The translations under genes and the position numbers were made by a program. Source: Pigmentiphaga sp. NML080357 (GTDB lineage: Bacteria; Pseudomonadota; Gammaproteobacteria; Burkholderiales; Burkholderiaceae_B). Taken from it: a stretch of DNA of 64,000 bases. How positions within the stretch are numbered: the stretch's first letter is position 1; the number at the start of each line of letters is the position of its first letter. Below the pieces are notes generated by a model. The model was not told where the DNA came from and did no database searches. It was given only the letters and a program-made list of their open reading frames with translations. Positions 40,432 to 47,985 of the stretch are shown here, piece by piece. Location of the stretch: assembly GCF_002188465.1 (NCBI RefSeq), contig NZ_NINW01000046.1, forward strand, positions 62,001-126,000. Reading direction: 5' to 3'.

Positions 40432-41133
40432 ATGACGTTTTCCGTGATCGCCCGCTGCCCGCGCACGGGCATGTTCGGCATCGCCATCGCCACGCGCCCC
40501 ATGGCCATCGGTGCCAAGTGCCCGTTCCTGCGACCCGGCATCGGCGGGCTCGTCGTGCAGGCCAACGGCGATCCCCGCCTTGGGCCGCTGGGCCTGTCGC
40601 TCCTGGAACAGGGCTATTCCGCCCGGAAGGTGCTGAACGACATCATCGAAAGCGACGGGGAAGACAACATCGCCTGGCGGCAGATCGCCGTCATCGACAA
40701 GGACGGCCGGACCGCCGCCGTGACCGGCAAGGACAACGAGGACTGGAAGGGTCACGTCGCCAAACAAGACTATGCCGTGCTGGGCAACCGCCTGACCAGC
40801 GAACGCACGCTCACCGCCATGTCCGAAGCCTTCGAACGACACGGCGACCTGGAGCTGGCCGACCGGCTGGTGTGCGTGCTGGAAGCGGCGCGCGATGCCG
40901 GCGGCCAAGTGGCCGGCCAGCACTCCGCCGCGCTGCTGGTGCACAACAGGAAATCGTACGCGTGGGTGGATTTGCGGGTGGATGAGCACGATGAGCCCAT
41001 CGGGGAGCTGCGCCGCTTGTACCAGTTGTATATGCCGCTGATTCCGTATTACGACCAGCGGCCGGCGAATCCCAGCATGCCGCGGGATGATGACTGGAGG
41101 AAAGCGACGGGGGTGCAGGGAGGGCCGAGGTAG
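40432..41133 (+). CDS. DUF1028 family protein (Ntn-hydrolase-like)
   Basis: A 233-residue protein of the DUF1028 family. The N-terminus MTFSVIARCPRTGMFGIAIA and the stretch VVQANGDPRLGPLGLSLLEQ are typical. The family is predicted to adopt an Ntn-hydrolase-like fold, so an amide or peptide hydrolase is possible, but no reaction is established that I know of. AAGGAGG lies 5 bp upstream of the ATG at 40432. It follows the Bug receptor by 28 bp, so the pair probably imports and cleaves one substrate. Confidence 0.88.
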   Translation: MTFSVIARCPRTGMFGIAIATRPMAIGAKCPFLRPGIGGLVVQANGDPRLGPLGLSLLEQGYSARKVLNDIIESDGEDNIAWRQIAVIDKDGRTAAVTGKDNEDWKGHVAKQDYAVLGNRLTSERTLTAMSEAFERHGDLELADRLVCVLEAARDAGGQVAGQHSAALLVHNRKSYAWVDLRVDEHDEPIGELRRLYQLYMPLIPYYDQRPANPSMPRDDDWRKATGVQGGPR

Positions 41134-41159
41134 CCAAACTCGGGGCTGAGCGGAAGCAT

Positions 41160-42188
41160 CTACCGTGGAGCTACTGCACGCAACCACATCTTCTCGACCT
41201 GGCTGGTCATGTTCCGTGGAATCAACTCAACTTCCGGATGCGCGCTTCCATATACACGGAATAGCTCATCAGCAAAGGCTTGGCCGATTTCCTGCACCTC
41301 CGAGAAATCCAGAATGACCTTCTTGAAACGATCGAACCGTGCGATCAACCGTTTGGCCTGAGACCGGGATACCAATTGTTCGCCGCCGTATTTGGCAAGC
41401 TTCATGGGAACGACGGTTTTCGAAAAATCATAGTCTTCAGGCGCATCGGTGAACTGCTCGTAGACTTCGGCAGCAGTACGCTGACTTGCCAATCCAATTC
41501 TCATGAAAACCGTCGTGCCCTCATCAAACAAGCTTTCCTCCTCTCTCAACCAGTCGTCGGGGGAGCCGTCCTCATGATTGAATGTCAACCCATTGGCAAT
41601 GATCTCAAATTGATCGAACATCCTAGAAGTAAAGAAAACTCCTTCCCCAGTATGCCTTGATGGATCGGTTGTCAGTTTTCCCTTCGATAACTCGAACAAG
41701 GCTTGCCGCATGTCGGCGAGTCCAAGCGAGTTTGTAATTTTGGCAAAAATCCCCACTCCATCATCGGAAACGACAATGCTCAACGTTTTTTCGTCTTGGC
41801 TAACCCAAACGAAGACCGACTCACCGCCGGAATGATCGATTGCGTTGTTGACCATTTCTGTAAAGCCATGCACCGCAATGCGTTGAATATTGTTTGGGAG
41901 CGAGAAGTACGGCTTGAAAGCGCTTTCCCAAATGGAGTGTTCTTCAAGCCCTGCCAAGGGATAAAGATGCGCCACCCGGCGTTTATAGCCAGGGCTAAAA
42001 ACAGGATGAGTAGACGGGCCGCTGCGTGCAATCCATCCCTCTGCCTCCAGGCGCTGGATGTATTTATTGGCCGCAACACGAGAAACGCTGTATTTATCAG
42101 CGTAGTACCGCGTTAAGTCACGGGGATGTTCAACGACATCCCGGGTGACCGTTCTGACTAGTTCATCAAATTTCGACGATTTGGCCAT
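41160..42188 (-). CDS. Winged-helix / GHKL ATPase / DUF4325 (STAS-like) fusion protein
   Basis: A 342-residue protein with three parts. Residues 1-58 look like a winged helix (YSVSRVAANKYIQRLEAEGW). Residues ~90-235 are a GHKL (histidine kinase-like) ATPase: N box E111-N115 with D118/H119, G1 box DDGVGIF at 142-148, G2-like box HTGEGVFF at 179-186. Residues ~255-340 match DUF4325, STAS-like (VSRSQAKRLIARF, VILDFSEVQEIGQAFADELF). There is no phospho-acceptor His domain. The layout resembles an anti-sigma kinase joined to its antagonist and a DNA-binding domain. The gene is clearly AT-richer than its neighbours, suggesting transfer. Its promoter is made of 22-bp-spaced repeats. Confidence 0.85.
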   Translation of the reverse strand: MAKSSKFDELVRTVTRDVVEHPRDLTRYYADKYSVSRVAANKYIQRLEAEGWIARSGPSTHPVFSPGYKRRVAHLYPLAGLEEHSIWESAFKPYFSLPNNIQRIAVHGFTEMVNNAIDHSGGESVFVWVSQDEKTLSIVVSDDGVGIFAKITNSLGLADMRQALFELSKGKLTTDPSRHTGEGVFFTSRMFDQFEIIANGLTFNHEDGSPDDWLREEESLFDEGTTVFMRIGLASQRTAAEVYEQFTDAPEDYDFSKTVVPMKLAKYGGEQLVSRSQAKRLIARFDRFKKVILDFSEVQEIGQAFADELFRVYGSAHPEVELIPRNMTSQVEKMWLRAVAPR

Positions 42189-42196
42189 GGCGCACT

Positions 42197-42249
42197 TTGT
42201 AAACCACCAACACCAACATTGTAAACCAAAAAGGCTAACATTGTAAACC
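42197..42249 (-). promoter_or_regulatory. Three 22-bp-spaced direct repeats forming promoter and operator
   Basis: TTGTAAACC (GGTTTACAA on the coding strand) occurs at 42197-42205, 42219-42227 and 42241-42249, each start exactly 22 bp apart. On the minus strand the outer repeat supplies TTTACA (42247-42242) as -35 and the middle repeat TACAAT (42223-42218) as -10, with an 18-bp spacer. The third repeat lies in the 5' leader, 8 bp before the start codon. Any protein binding these repeats would block transcription, so autorepression by the encoded winged helix is likely. Confidence 0.65.
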
Positions 42250-42277
42250 TACAGCCCTCATCCTGTCGCGCAAAAGA

Positions 42278-42308
42278 AAACCCGCAGCGCCAGGAACGGT
42301 GCGGGTTT
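42278..42308 (-). terminator. Rho-independent terminator downstream of tRNA-Ile
   Basis: On the minus strand AAACCCGCACCG pairs with CGCTGCGGGTTT across a short loop, and TTTTCTTTTG follows. The strong stem and T-rich tail lie about 40 bp after the tRNA 3' end. The same sequence is also just upstream of the repeat promoter of the three-domain gene and would insulate it from tRNA transcription. Confidence 0.75.
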
Positions 42309-42345
42309 CACGATGAACAGTCGCGGACTAATTCAGATAAGTACT

Positions 42346-42424
<79 letters not shown>

Positions 42425-42493
42425 GAGGGCGCAATTCTACACCGACTTGCCCCCCGGAGACGCTGGAACGCCCGATCGCCCTACAATCCCGCC

Positions 42494-43300
42494 ATGGACG
42501 ACACCACCCAGTTCTGGCGCGACCCGGCTCTGCCGTATGCCGAGAGCAGACGCGCCTGCCACAGCCGTGCCTGCTACCGGCCTCATAGCCACCCAACCTT
42601 CTCCATCGGCGCCGTGGACGAAGGCGCCAGCGTGTTCACGGGTGCCTCGGGCGGTCCGGTAGGGCTACGTCCCGGTACCCTGGTTTTCGTGCCGCCGCAG
42701 CGCGTCCATGCGTGCAATCCCGAACCGGACCGGGAGTGGAGCTACCAGATGCTGCACCTGGATGTGCAGTGGTACGAGTCGATCCGGCGAGAGAATGGCC
42801 TTTATGCCGCGCATGCCGACGAGCCCGTCTGGATGAGCCGTGAACCGGCCTTCTACGCCGGGTTTTGCCGGCTCAACGGACTGCTGTTCTCGGATGCCGG
42901 CCCGCACGAAAAAGAAATCGCGTTGATCGAATTCGTGGCCGAGTGCGATGCCCAGGCCGGCCACCGAATTCCCCTCGTCTCGGCCCGCGGCCGGCGCGAC
43001 CGACTGGCGCCGGTGCTGGACGCGCTGCAGAGTGCGGACATGCCTCCGCGTTCTTTGTCCGAACTGGCGGCGCTGGCAGGCATGAGCCGCTATCAGCTGA
43101 TCCGCGCTTTCCGCGCGGAAACCGGGTTGACGCCGCATGCCTGGCAGCTCGACCAGCGCGTCAGCCAGGCCCGCGAACGGCTGCGGGCAGGCCAGCCCCT
43201 GGCCGAAGTCGCCTATGGCCTCGGCTTCGCGGACCAGAGCCATTTCCAGCGCGTGTTCAAGGGGCACGTCGGCGTCACGCCGGGCAGCTATCGCCGCTAG
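42494..43300 (+). CDS. AraC family transcriptional regulator
   Basis: A 268-residue regulator with an N-terminal cupin-type sensing domain (about residues 15-150) and a C-terminal double helix-turn-helix (about 165-265; LAALAGMSRYQLIRAFRAET and the family end motif VAYGLGFADQSHFQRVFKGH). It is followed by a LysE-type exporter gene on the same strand, a common pairing in which the regulator senses the exported amino acid. TACAAT lies only 6 bp before the ATG, so the mRNA may be leaderless. Confidence 0.92.
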   Translation: MDDTTQFWRDPALPYAESRRACHSRACYRPHSHPTFSIGAVDEGASVFTGASGGPVGLRPGTLVFVPPQRVHACNPEPDREWSYQMLHLDVQWYESIRRENGLYAAHADEPVWMSREPAFYAGFCRLNGLLFSDAGPHEKEIALIEFVAECDAQAGHRIPLVSARGRRDRLAPVLDALQSADMPPRSLSELAALAGMSRYQLIRAFRAETGLTPHAWQLDQRVSQARERLRAGQPLAEVAYGLGFADQSHFQRVFKGHVGVTPGSYRR

Positions 43301-43376
43301 CGCAATTTTCTTCAATACCCGCCGCGGCGGCGCCGGCATGCTTGCGGGCCTGTTCTCCGCAAACCGATCCTGGCGC

Positions 43377-44015
43377 ATGCAGCAATTCCTGATGATCGCG
43401 GCCGCGCACTTCCTGGCGCTGCTGTCTCCCGGCCCCGACTTTTTCCTGATTGCCCGCACGTCGCTGGCGTTGGGATGGCGGATCGCGTGCGGCGCCTGCG
43501 CCGGTATCGCGCTGGCCCATTGCGCATTCATCGTGGCTGCGTTCGCGGGCGTCTCGGCGCTGCGGCCGCACAGCGCGGCCTTCATCGCCTTGCAGGTGCT
43601 GGGCAGCCTATATCTGCTCTACCTCGGCTACTTGTTCATCCGCCATGCAGGCAGGACCACGCTCGGGCCGCCGGATGAGCCGCCTCGTCTTGCGGCGTCG
43701 GCGCAAACCGCGTCGCTGGGCCGGGCAGCGGCCATGGGTTTGCTGGTGGCGATCCTGAACCCCAAGAATGCGCTCTTCTATGCCAGCCTGGCGTCAATGC
43801 TGGCGGGGCCCGGCGCCACGGCGGCCTGGAAGACGTTCTACGGAGCGTGGATGACTTGCGTCGTCCTGCTGTGGGACCTGCTGGTAGCAGCGACGATCGG
43901 CAACGGGCGAATCCTCAAGCGATTCTCGCGCGCCTTGCCCTGGCTGGAACGCGCCTCGGGCGCGGTGCTGGCGCTGGTCGCCCTGGCGATGCTGGGCGCC
44001 CTGGCTCTGGAGTGA
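43377..44015 (+). CDS. LysE family amino-acid-type exporter
   Basis: A 212-residue inner-membrane protein with about six helices and the LysE/RhtB signatures LLSPGPDFFLIARTSLALG (N-terminus) and LLVAILNPKNALFYASL (about residue 123). Members export lysine, threonine, homoserine or related compounds. I chose the ATG at 43377 (MQQFLMIAAAHFLALL), where the family homology begins; an ATG 39 bp earlier would add an arginine-containing extension. The AraC regulator lies immediately upstream. Confidence 0.88.
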   Translation: MQQFLMIAAAHFLALLSPGPDFFLIARTSLALGWRIACGACAGIALAHCAFIVAAFAGVSALRPHSAAFIALQVLGSLYLLYLGYLFIRHAGRTTLGPPDEPPRLAASAQTASLGRAAAMGLLVAILNPKNALFYASLASMLAGPGATAAWKTFYGAWMTCVVLLWDLLVAATIGNGRILKRFSRALPWLERASGAVLALVALAMLGALALE

Positions 44016-44065
44016 TGCGGCGGCACGGGCCAGGCATCCGGCGTGCCGCCGCGCCATCGGCATCG

Positions 44066-45517
44066 TCAGATCACGTAGAGATCCACATATTCATGCACCG
44101 GCATGGCCTCCAGCGCCTGCTGGTCCAGCGACACGTCCAGGATGGCCTGCTGCTGCTTGCCCGGGAAGCGCCGCGCCAGGTTGGTCCGGAACTTGGCCTC
44201 GAGCAGCGGGATGCCGTCCTTGCGGCGGCGCTTGTGGCCGATGGGATATTCGCAGACGATTTCCTTGAGCTTCTTGCCGTCCTTGAATTCCACCGTCAGC
44301 GCGTTGGCGATGGAGCGCTTCTCGGGGTCGTGGTAGTCCTTGGTGAAGGCCGGATCCTCGACGCAGACGATCTTGTCGCGCAGCTGGTCGATGCGCGGGT
44401 CCTTCGCCACCTCGTCCTCGTAGTCGGCGGCGGTCAGGCGGCCGAACAGGATGGGCACGGCCACCATGTACTGGATGCAGTGGTCGCGGTCGGCGGGGTT
44501 GTCCAGCGGGCCCTTCTTGTCGATGATGCGGATGCAGGCCTCGTGGGTGCGGATGGTGATCTTCTTGATGTCGTCCGCGCTGCGGCCCTGCTTCTGCAGC
44601 TGCTTGTGGATCTCCATGGCGCATTCCACCGCGGTCTGCGAGTGGAACTCGGCCGGGTACGAGATCTTGAACAGCACGTTCTCCATCACGTAGCTGCCGT
44701 AGGGCCGCTGGAACTTGAAGGGCTGGCCCTTGAACAGCACGTCGTAGAAGCCCCAGGTCTTGGCGGTCAGCACCGAGGGATAGCCCATTTCCCCGGTACG
44801 GGCGATCAGGGCCAGGCGCACGGCGCGGCTGGTGGCGTCGCCCGCCGCCCAGCTCTTCCTCGAGCCGGTGTTGGGCGCGTGGCGATAGGTGCGCAGGCTC
44901 TGGCCGTCGACCCAGGCCAGCGACACGGCGTTGATCAGTTCATCGCGGGTCAGGCCCAGCATCTGGCCCACCACCGCGGTGGAAGCCACCTTCACCAGCA
45001 CCACGTGGTCCAGGCCCACGCGGTTGAACGAGTTCTCCAGCGCGATGCAGCCCTGGATCTCGTGGGCCTTGATCATGGCGGTCAGCACGTCGCGCATGGT
45101 CAGCGGTTTCTTGCCCGCCGCCACGGCCTGGCGCGACAGCCAGTCGGCCGTGGCCAGGATGCCGCCCAGGTTGTCCGAAGGATGGCCCCATTCGGCGGCC
45201 AGCCATGTGTCGTTGAAGTCCAGCCAGCGGATCATGGCGCCGATGTTGAACGCGGCCTGCACGGGATCGAGCTGGAACTGGGTGCCGGGCACCTTGGCGC
45301 CGTTGGGCACGACGGTACCGGGGACGATGGGTCCGAGCAGCTTGGTGCAGGCCGGATACTCCAGCGCCTCCAGGCCGCAGCCCAGGGTATCGATCAGGCA
45401 GTTGCGCGCGGTTTCGTAGGCCAGCTTGCTGGTGATGCGCTTCTTCAGGACGTAGTCGACGATGTCGACCAGGACCTGGTCGGGTTTGGGACGGACGGCG
45501 GAAACGGCAGAAGACAT
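44066..45517 (-). CDS. prpD: 2-methylcitrate dehydratase
   Basis: A 483-residue enzyme that dehydrates 2-methylcitrate to 2-methyl-cis-aconitate in the methylcitrate cycle for propionate. Family features include [38 protein letters not shown] and [16 protein letters not shown]. The start at 45517 has a GGGGGAG-type site and gives the expected N-terminus. It is the last of prpB-prpC-prpD and is separated from prpC by 151 bp that contain a palindromic repeat element, unusual inside an operon. Confidence 0.95.
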   Translation of the reverse strand: MSSAVSAVRPKPDQVLVDIVDYVLKKRITSKLAYETARNCLIDTLGCGLEALEYPACTKLLGPIVPGTVVPNGAKVPGTQFQLDPVQAAFNIGAMIRWLDFNDTWLAAEWGHPSDNLGGILATADWLSRQAVAAGKKPLTMRDVLTAMIKAHEIQGCIALENSFNRVGLDHVVLVKVASTAVVGQMLGLTRDELINAVSLAWVDGQSLRTYRHAPNTGSRKSWAAGDATSRAVRLALIARTGEMGYPSVLTAKTWGFYDVLFKGQPFKFQRPYGSYVMENVLFKISYPAEFHSQTAVECAMEIHKQLQKQGRSADDIKKITIRTHEACIRIIDKKGPLDNPADRDHCIQYMVAVPILFGRLTAADYEDEVAKDPRIDQLRDKIVCVEDPAFTKDYHDPEKRSIANALTVEFKDGKKLKEIVCEYPIGHKRRRKDGIPLLEAKFRTNLARRFPGKQQQAILDVSLDQQALEAMPVHEYVDLYVI

Positions 45518-45530
45518 GGGGCTCCCCCCT

Positions 45531-45606
45531 ACGCGCTTCGCGCGCCCCCCAGGGGGCGGCACTGACGGACCGGCGGAGCCGGATCCGCTGTGCCCTGGGG
45601 GGGCGG
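45531..45606. repeat. GC-rich palindromic element between prpC and prpD
   Basis: This ~76-bp element carries ACGCGCTTCGCGCG, CCCCCAGGGGGCGGC, GGACCGGCGGAGCCGGATCC and TGCCCTGGGG, each with local dyad symmetry. Very similar sequence, in either orientation, occurs in the repeat block at 17563-17833. It lies within the prp operon, so its hairpins might attenuate prpD expression relative to prpC. Confidence 0.7.
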
Positions 45607-45668
45607 CTTGCGCGGTGCGGGTTTAGTTGGTTGAAGAATACGGATGTCGTTGCAAAAGCGGACGATCT

Positions 45669-46844
45669 TTACTTGCGCTTGGCCAGCGGCACGAACTTGC
45701 GGTCTTCGGGGCCGGTGTAGTTGGCGCTGGGGCGGATGATCTTGTTGTCGATGCGCTGTTCGATGATGTGGGCCGACCAGCCGGCGGTACGGGCGATCAC
45801 GAACAGCGGAGTGAACATGGCGGTGGGGACGCCCATCTCGTGGTAGCTGACGGCGCTGAACCAATCGAGGTTGGGGAACATTTTCTTGGCATTCCACATC
45901 ACGGTCTCGAGACGCTCGGCGATCTCGAAGAGGCGGGTGTTGCCCGACTCCTTGGACAGGCGCCGCGCCACTTCCTTGATCACCTGGTTGCGCGGATCGG
46001 AGACGGTGTAGACGGGATGCCCGAAGCCGATCACCACTTCCTTGTTCTCGACGCGGCGGCGGATGTCGGCCTCGGCTTCGTCCGGCGTTTCGTAGCGGCT
46101 CTGGACCTCGAAGGCGACCTCGTTCGCTCCGCCGTGCTTGGGGCCCCGCAGCGCGCCGATCGCGCCGGTCAGGGCCGAATACATGTCGGAGCCCGTGCCG
46201 GCGATGACCCGGGCCGTGAAGGTGGAGGCGTTGAACTCGTGCTCGGCGTACAGGTTCAGCGAAGTGTGCATGGCGCGCACCCACGACGCCGGCGCCGGCT
46301 TGCCGTGCAGCAGGTGCAGGAAGTGGCCGCCGATGCTGTCGTCGTCGGTGTCGACGTCGATGCGCTCGCCGCGATGGCTGTAGTGGTACCAGTACAGCAG
46401 CATGGAGCCCAGCGAGGCCATGAGCCGGTCGGCGATGTCGCGCGCGCCGGGCAGGTTGTGGTCGTCCTTCTCGGGCAGCACGCAGCCCAGGGCCGACACG
46501 CCGGTGCGCATCACGTCCATGGGATGGCTGGCCGCGGGCAGCCATTCCAGCGCCGCCTTCACGTTCGCCGGCAGCCCGCGCAGCGCCTTCAGCTTGGCCT
46601 TGTAGGCCGCCAGCTCGTTGCGGTTGGGCAGCTTGCCGTGCACCAGCAGATAGGCGATCTCCTCGAACTCGCACTCGTCGGCGATGTCCAGGATGTCATA
46701 GCCGCGATAGTGCAGGTCGTTGCCGCTACGGCCCACCGTGCACAAGGCGGTATTGCCCGCCATCACGCCCGACAGCGCCACCGACTTCTTCGGCTTCGGC
46801 CCCGCGGCCGGCTGGTCTTTTTGATTGGATACTGTTGCGCTCAT
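45669..46844 (-). CDS. prpC: 2-methylcitrate synthase
   Basis: A 391-residue citrate synthase-fold enzyme that condenses propionyl-CoA with oxaloacetate. Typical motifs are [20 protein letters not shown], catalytic His region [17 protein letters not shown], and [16 protein letters not shown]. The length matches PrpC and is shorter than GltA. ATG at 46844 begins [12 protein letters not shown]; an ATG eight codons upstream cannot be excluded. It starts 34 bp after prpB. Confidence 0.95.
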   Translation of the reverse strand: MSATVSNQKDQPAAGPKPKKSVALSGVMAGNTALCTVGRSGNDLHYRGYDILDIADECEFEEIAYLLVHGKLPNRNELAAYKAKLKALRGLPANVKAALEWLPAASHPMDVMRTGVSALGCVLPEKDDHNLPGARDIADRLMASLGSMLLYWYHYSHRGERIDVDTDDDSIGGHFLHLLHGKPAPASWVRAMHTSLNLYAEHEFNASTFTARVIAGTGSDMYSALTGAIGALRGPKHGGANEVAFEVQSRYETPDEAEADIRRRVENKEVVIGFGHPVYTVSDPRNQVIKEVARRLSKESGNTRLFEIAERLETVMWNAKKMFPNLDWFSAVSYHEMGVPTAMFTPLFVIARTAGWSAHIIEQRIDNKIIRPSANYTGPEDRKFVPLAKRK

Positions 46845-46878
46845 CGTCTCGCTCGCTCCATTTGGCATGGTAGGGGGC

Positions 46879-47769
46879 CTACCTCTTCTTGAACAAAGTA
46901 TCGAGGCTCTGCTCGAACGCGTGATAGCCAATGCGATCGTACAGCTCCTCGCGCGTCTGCATCATGTCGATCACGTTCTTCTGGTGCCCGTCGCGGCGGA
47001 TGGCGGTATAGACCGTTTCGGCGGCCTTGTTCATGGCGCGGAAGGCGGACAGGGGATACAGCACCATGGAAACGTCGGCGCTGCGCAGCTCTTCGACCGT
47101 GAACAGGGGCGTCTGGCCGAACTCGGTGATATTGGCCAGCACCGGCACCTTCACCGCTTCGGCGAACTTGCGATACGTGGGCAGGTCGTAGGCCGCCTCG
47201 GCGAAGATGCCGTCGGCGCCGGCTTCCACGCAGGCCTGCGCGCGCTCGATGGCGGCGTCCAGCCCTTCGACGGCGATGGCATCGGTGCGGGCGACCAGGA
47301 AGAAATCCGGATCGGTCTTGGCATCGGCCGCCGCCTTCACGCGATCCACCATTTCCGCCGCCGAGACGATTTCCTTGCCGGGACGATGGCCGCAGCGCTT
47401 GGCGCCGACCTGGTCCTCGATGTGGCAAGCGGCCGCGCCGGCCTTGATCAGGCTCTTGACGGTCCGGGCAATGTTGAAGGCCGACGGACCGAACCCGGTG
47501 TCGATGTCCACCATCAGCGGCAGGTCGCACACGTCGGTAATGCGGCGTACGTCGATCAGCACGTCCTCCAGCGTATTGATGCCGAGGTCGGGCATGCCCA
47601 GCGATCCGGCTGCCACGCCGCCACCCGACACGTAGATGGCGCGAAAGCCCGCGCGCTTGGCCAGCAGCGCGTGGTTGGCGTTGATCGTGCCGATGATCTG
47701 CAGAGGATGCTCGTCTTGCAGCGCCTGGCGGAAACGGGCGCCCGGCGAGGCTTGCCTGGAATGTGTCAT
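46879..47769 (-). CDS. prpB: 2-methylisocitrate lyase
   Basis: A 296-residue enzyme of the isocitrate lyase/PEP mutase superfamily that splits 2-methylisocitrate into pyruvate and succinate. The catalytic cysteine lies in [14 protein letters not shown] and the metal-binding region is [10 protein letters not shown]. It is the first gene of prpBCD, about 24 bp after the predicted sigma-54 transcription start. The upstream gap is shared with the divergent activator gene prpR. Confidence 0.95.
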   Translation of the reverse strand: MTHSRQASPGARFRQALQDEHPLQIIGTINANHALLAKRAGFRAIYVSGGGVAAGSLGMPDLGINTLEDVLIDVRRITDVCDLPLMVDIDTGFGPSAFNIARTVKSLIKAGAAACHIEDQVGAKRCGHRPGKEIVSAAEMVDRVKAAADAKTDPDFFLVARTDAIAVEGLDAAIERAQACVEAGADGIFAEAAYDLPTYRKFAEAVKVPVLANITEFGQTPLFTVEELRSADVSMVLYPLSAFRAMNKAAETVYTAIRRDGHQKNVIDMMQTREELYDRIGYHAFEQSLDTLFKKR

Positions 47770-47803
47770 GGCGATAACTCGGTCGACGGAAATGCCAGCT
47801 TAC

Positions 47804-47819
47804 TGCAAAGACCGTGCCA
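47804..47819 (-). promoter_or_regulatory. Sigma-54 promoter of prpBCD
   Basis: On the minus strand TGGCAC-GGTCT-TTGCA matches the -24/-12 consensus (TGGCAC-N5-TTGCW) at every defined base. The expected start of transcription is near 47793, 24 bp before the prpB start codon. The divergent prpR encodes a sigma-54-dependent activator, so position and partner agree. Confidence 0.85.
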
Positions 47820-47932
47820 TGCCTCGCCCGGATGCCGTCCGACCAGCCGCCAACCGGCGCCGCGCAAGGCCGGGCGGCCGTCTTCGCCGCCATGCGGTCC
47901 TGCTTCCATGGCTCCGTTTCGAGGCAGCTTTA

Positions 47933-47956
47933 TTTCATTTTTGAAACCTCTATAAT
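47933..47956. promoter_or_regulatory. Candidate PrpR upstream site and prpR promoter
   Basis: TTTCA-TTTT-TGAAA (47933-47946) is a perfect dyad about 140-150 bp upstream of the prpB transcription start, a normal distance for a sigma-54 activator site. It overlaps the probable -35 region of prpR, whose -10 is a perfect TATAAT at 47951-47956. Binding there would both activate prpB and repress prpR. The dyad as PrpR site is inferred. Confidence 0.5.
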
Positions 47957-47985
47957 CATCTTTGATATAGATTGCGGACGACCGC

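Noticed and set aside
41134-42345. Integrated element with attachment repeats at the tRNA-Ile
   Set aside because: The AT-rich gene lies next to the tRNA 3' end, but no second copy of the tRNA end is present on the far side and there is no integrase.
45627-46892. Long plus-strand frame opposite prpC
   Set aside because: Same pattern of an antisense shadow; prpC on the other strand is a complete, conserved enzyme.
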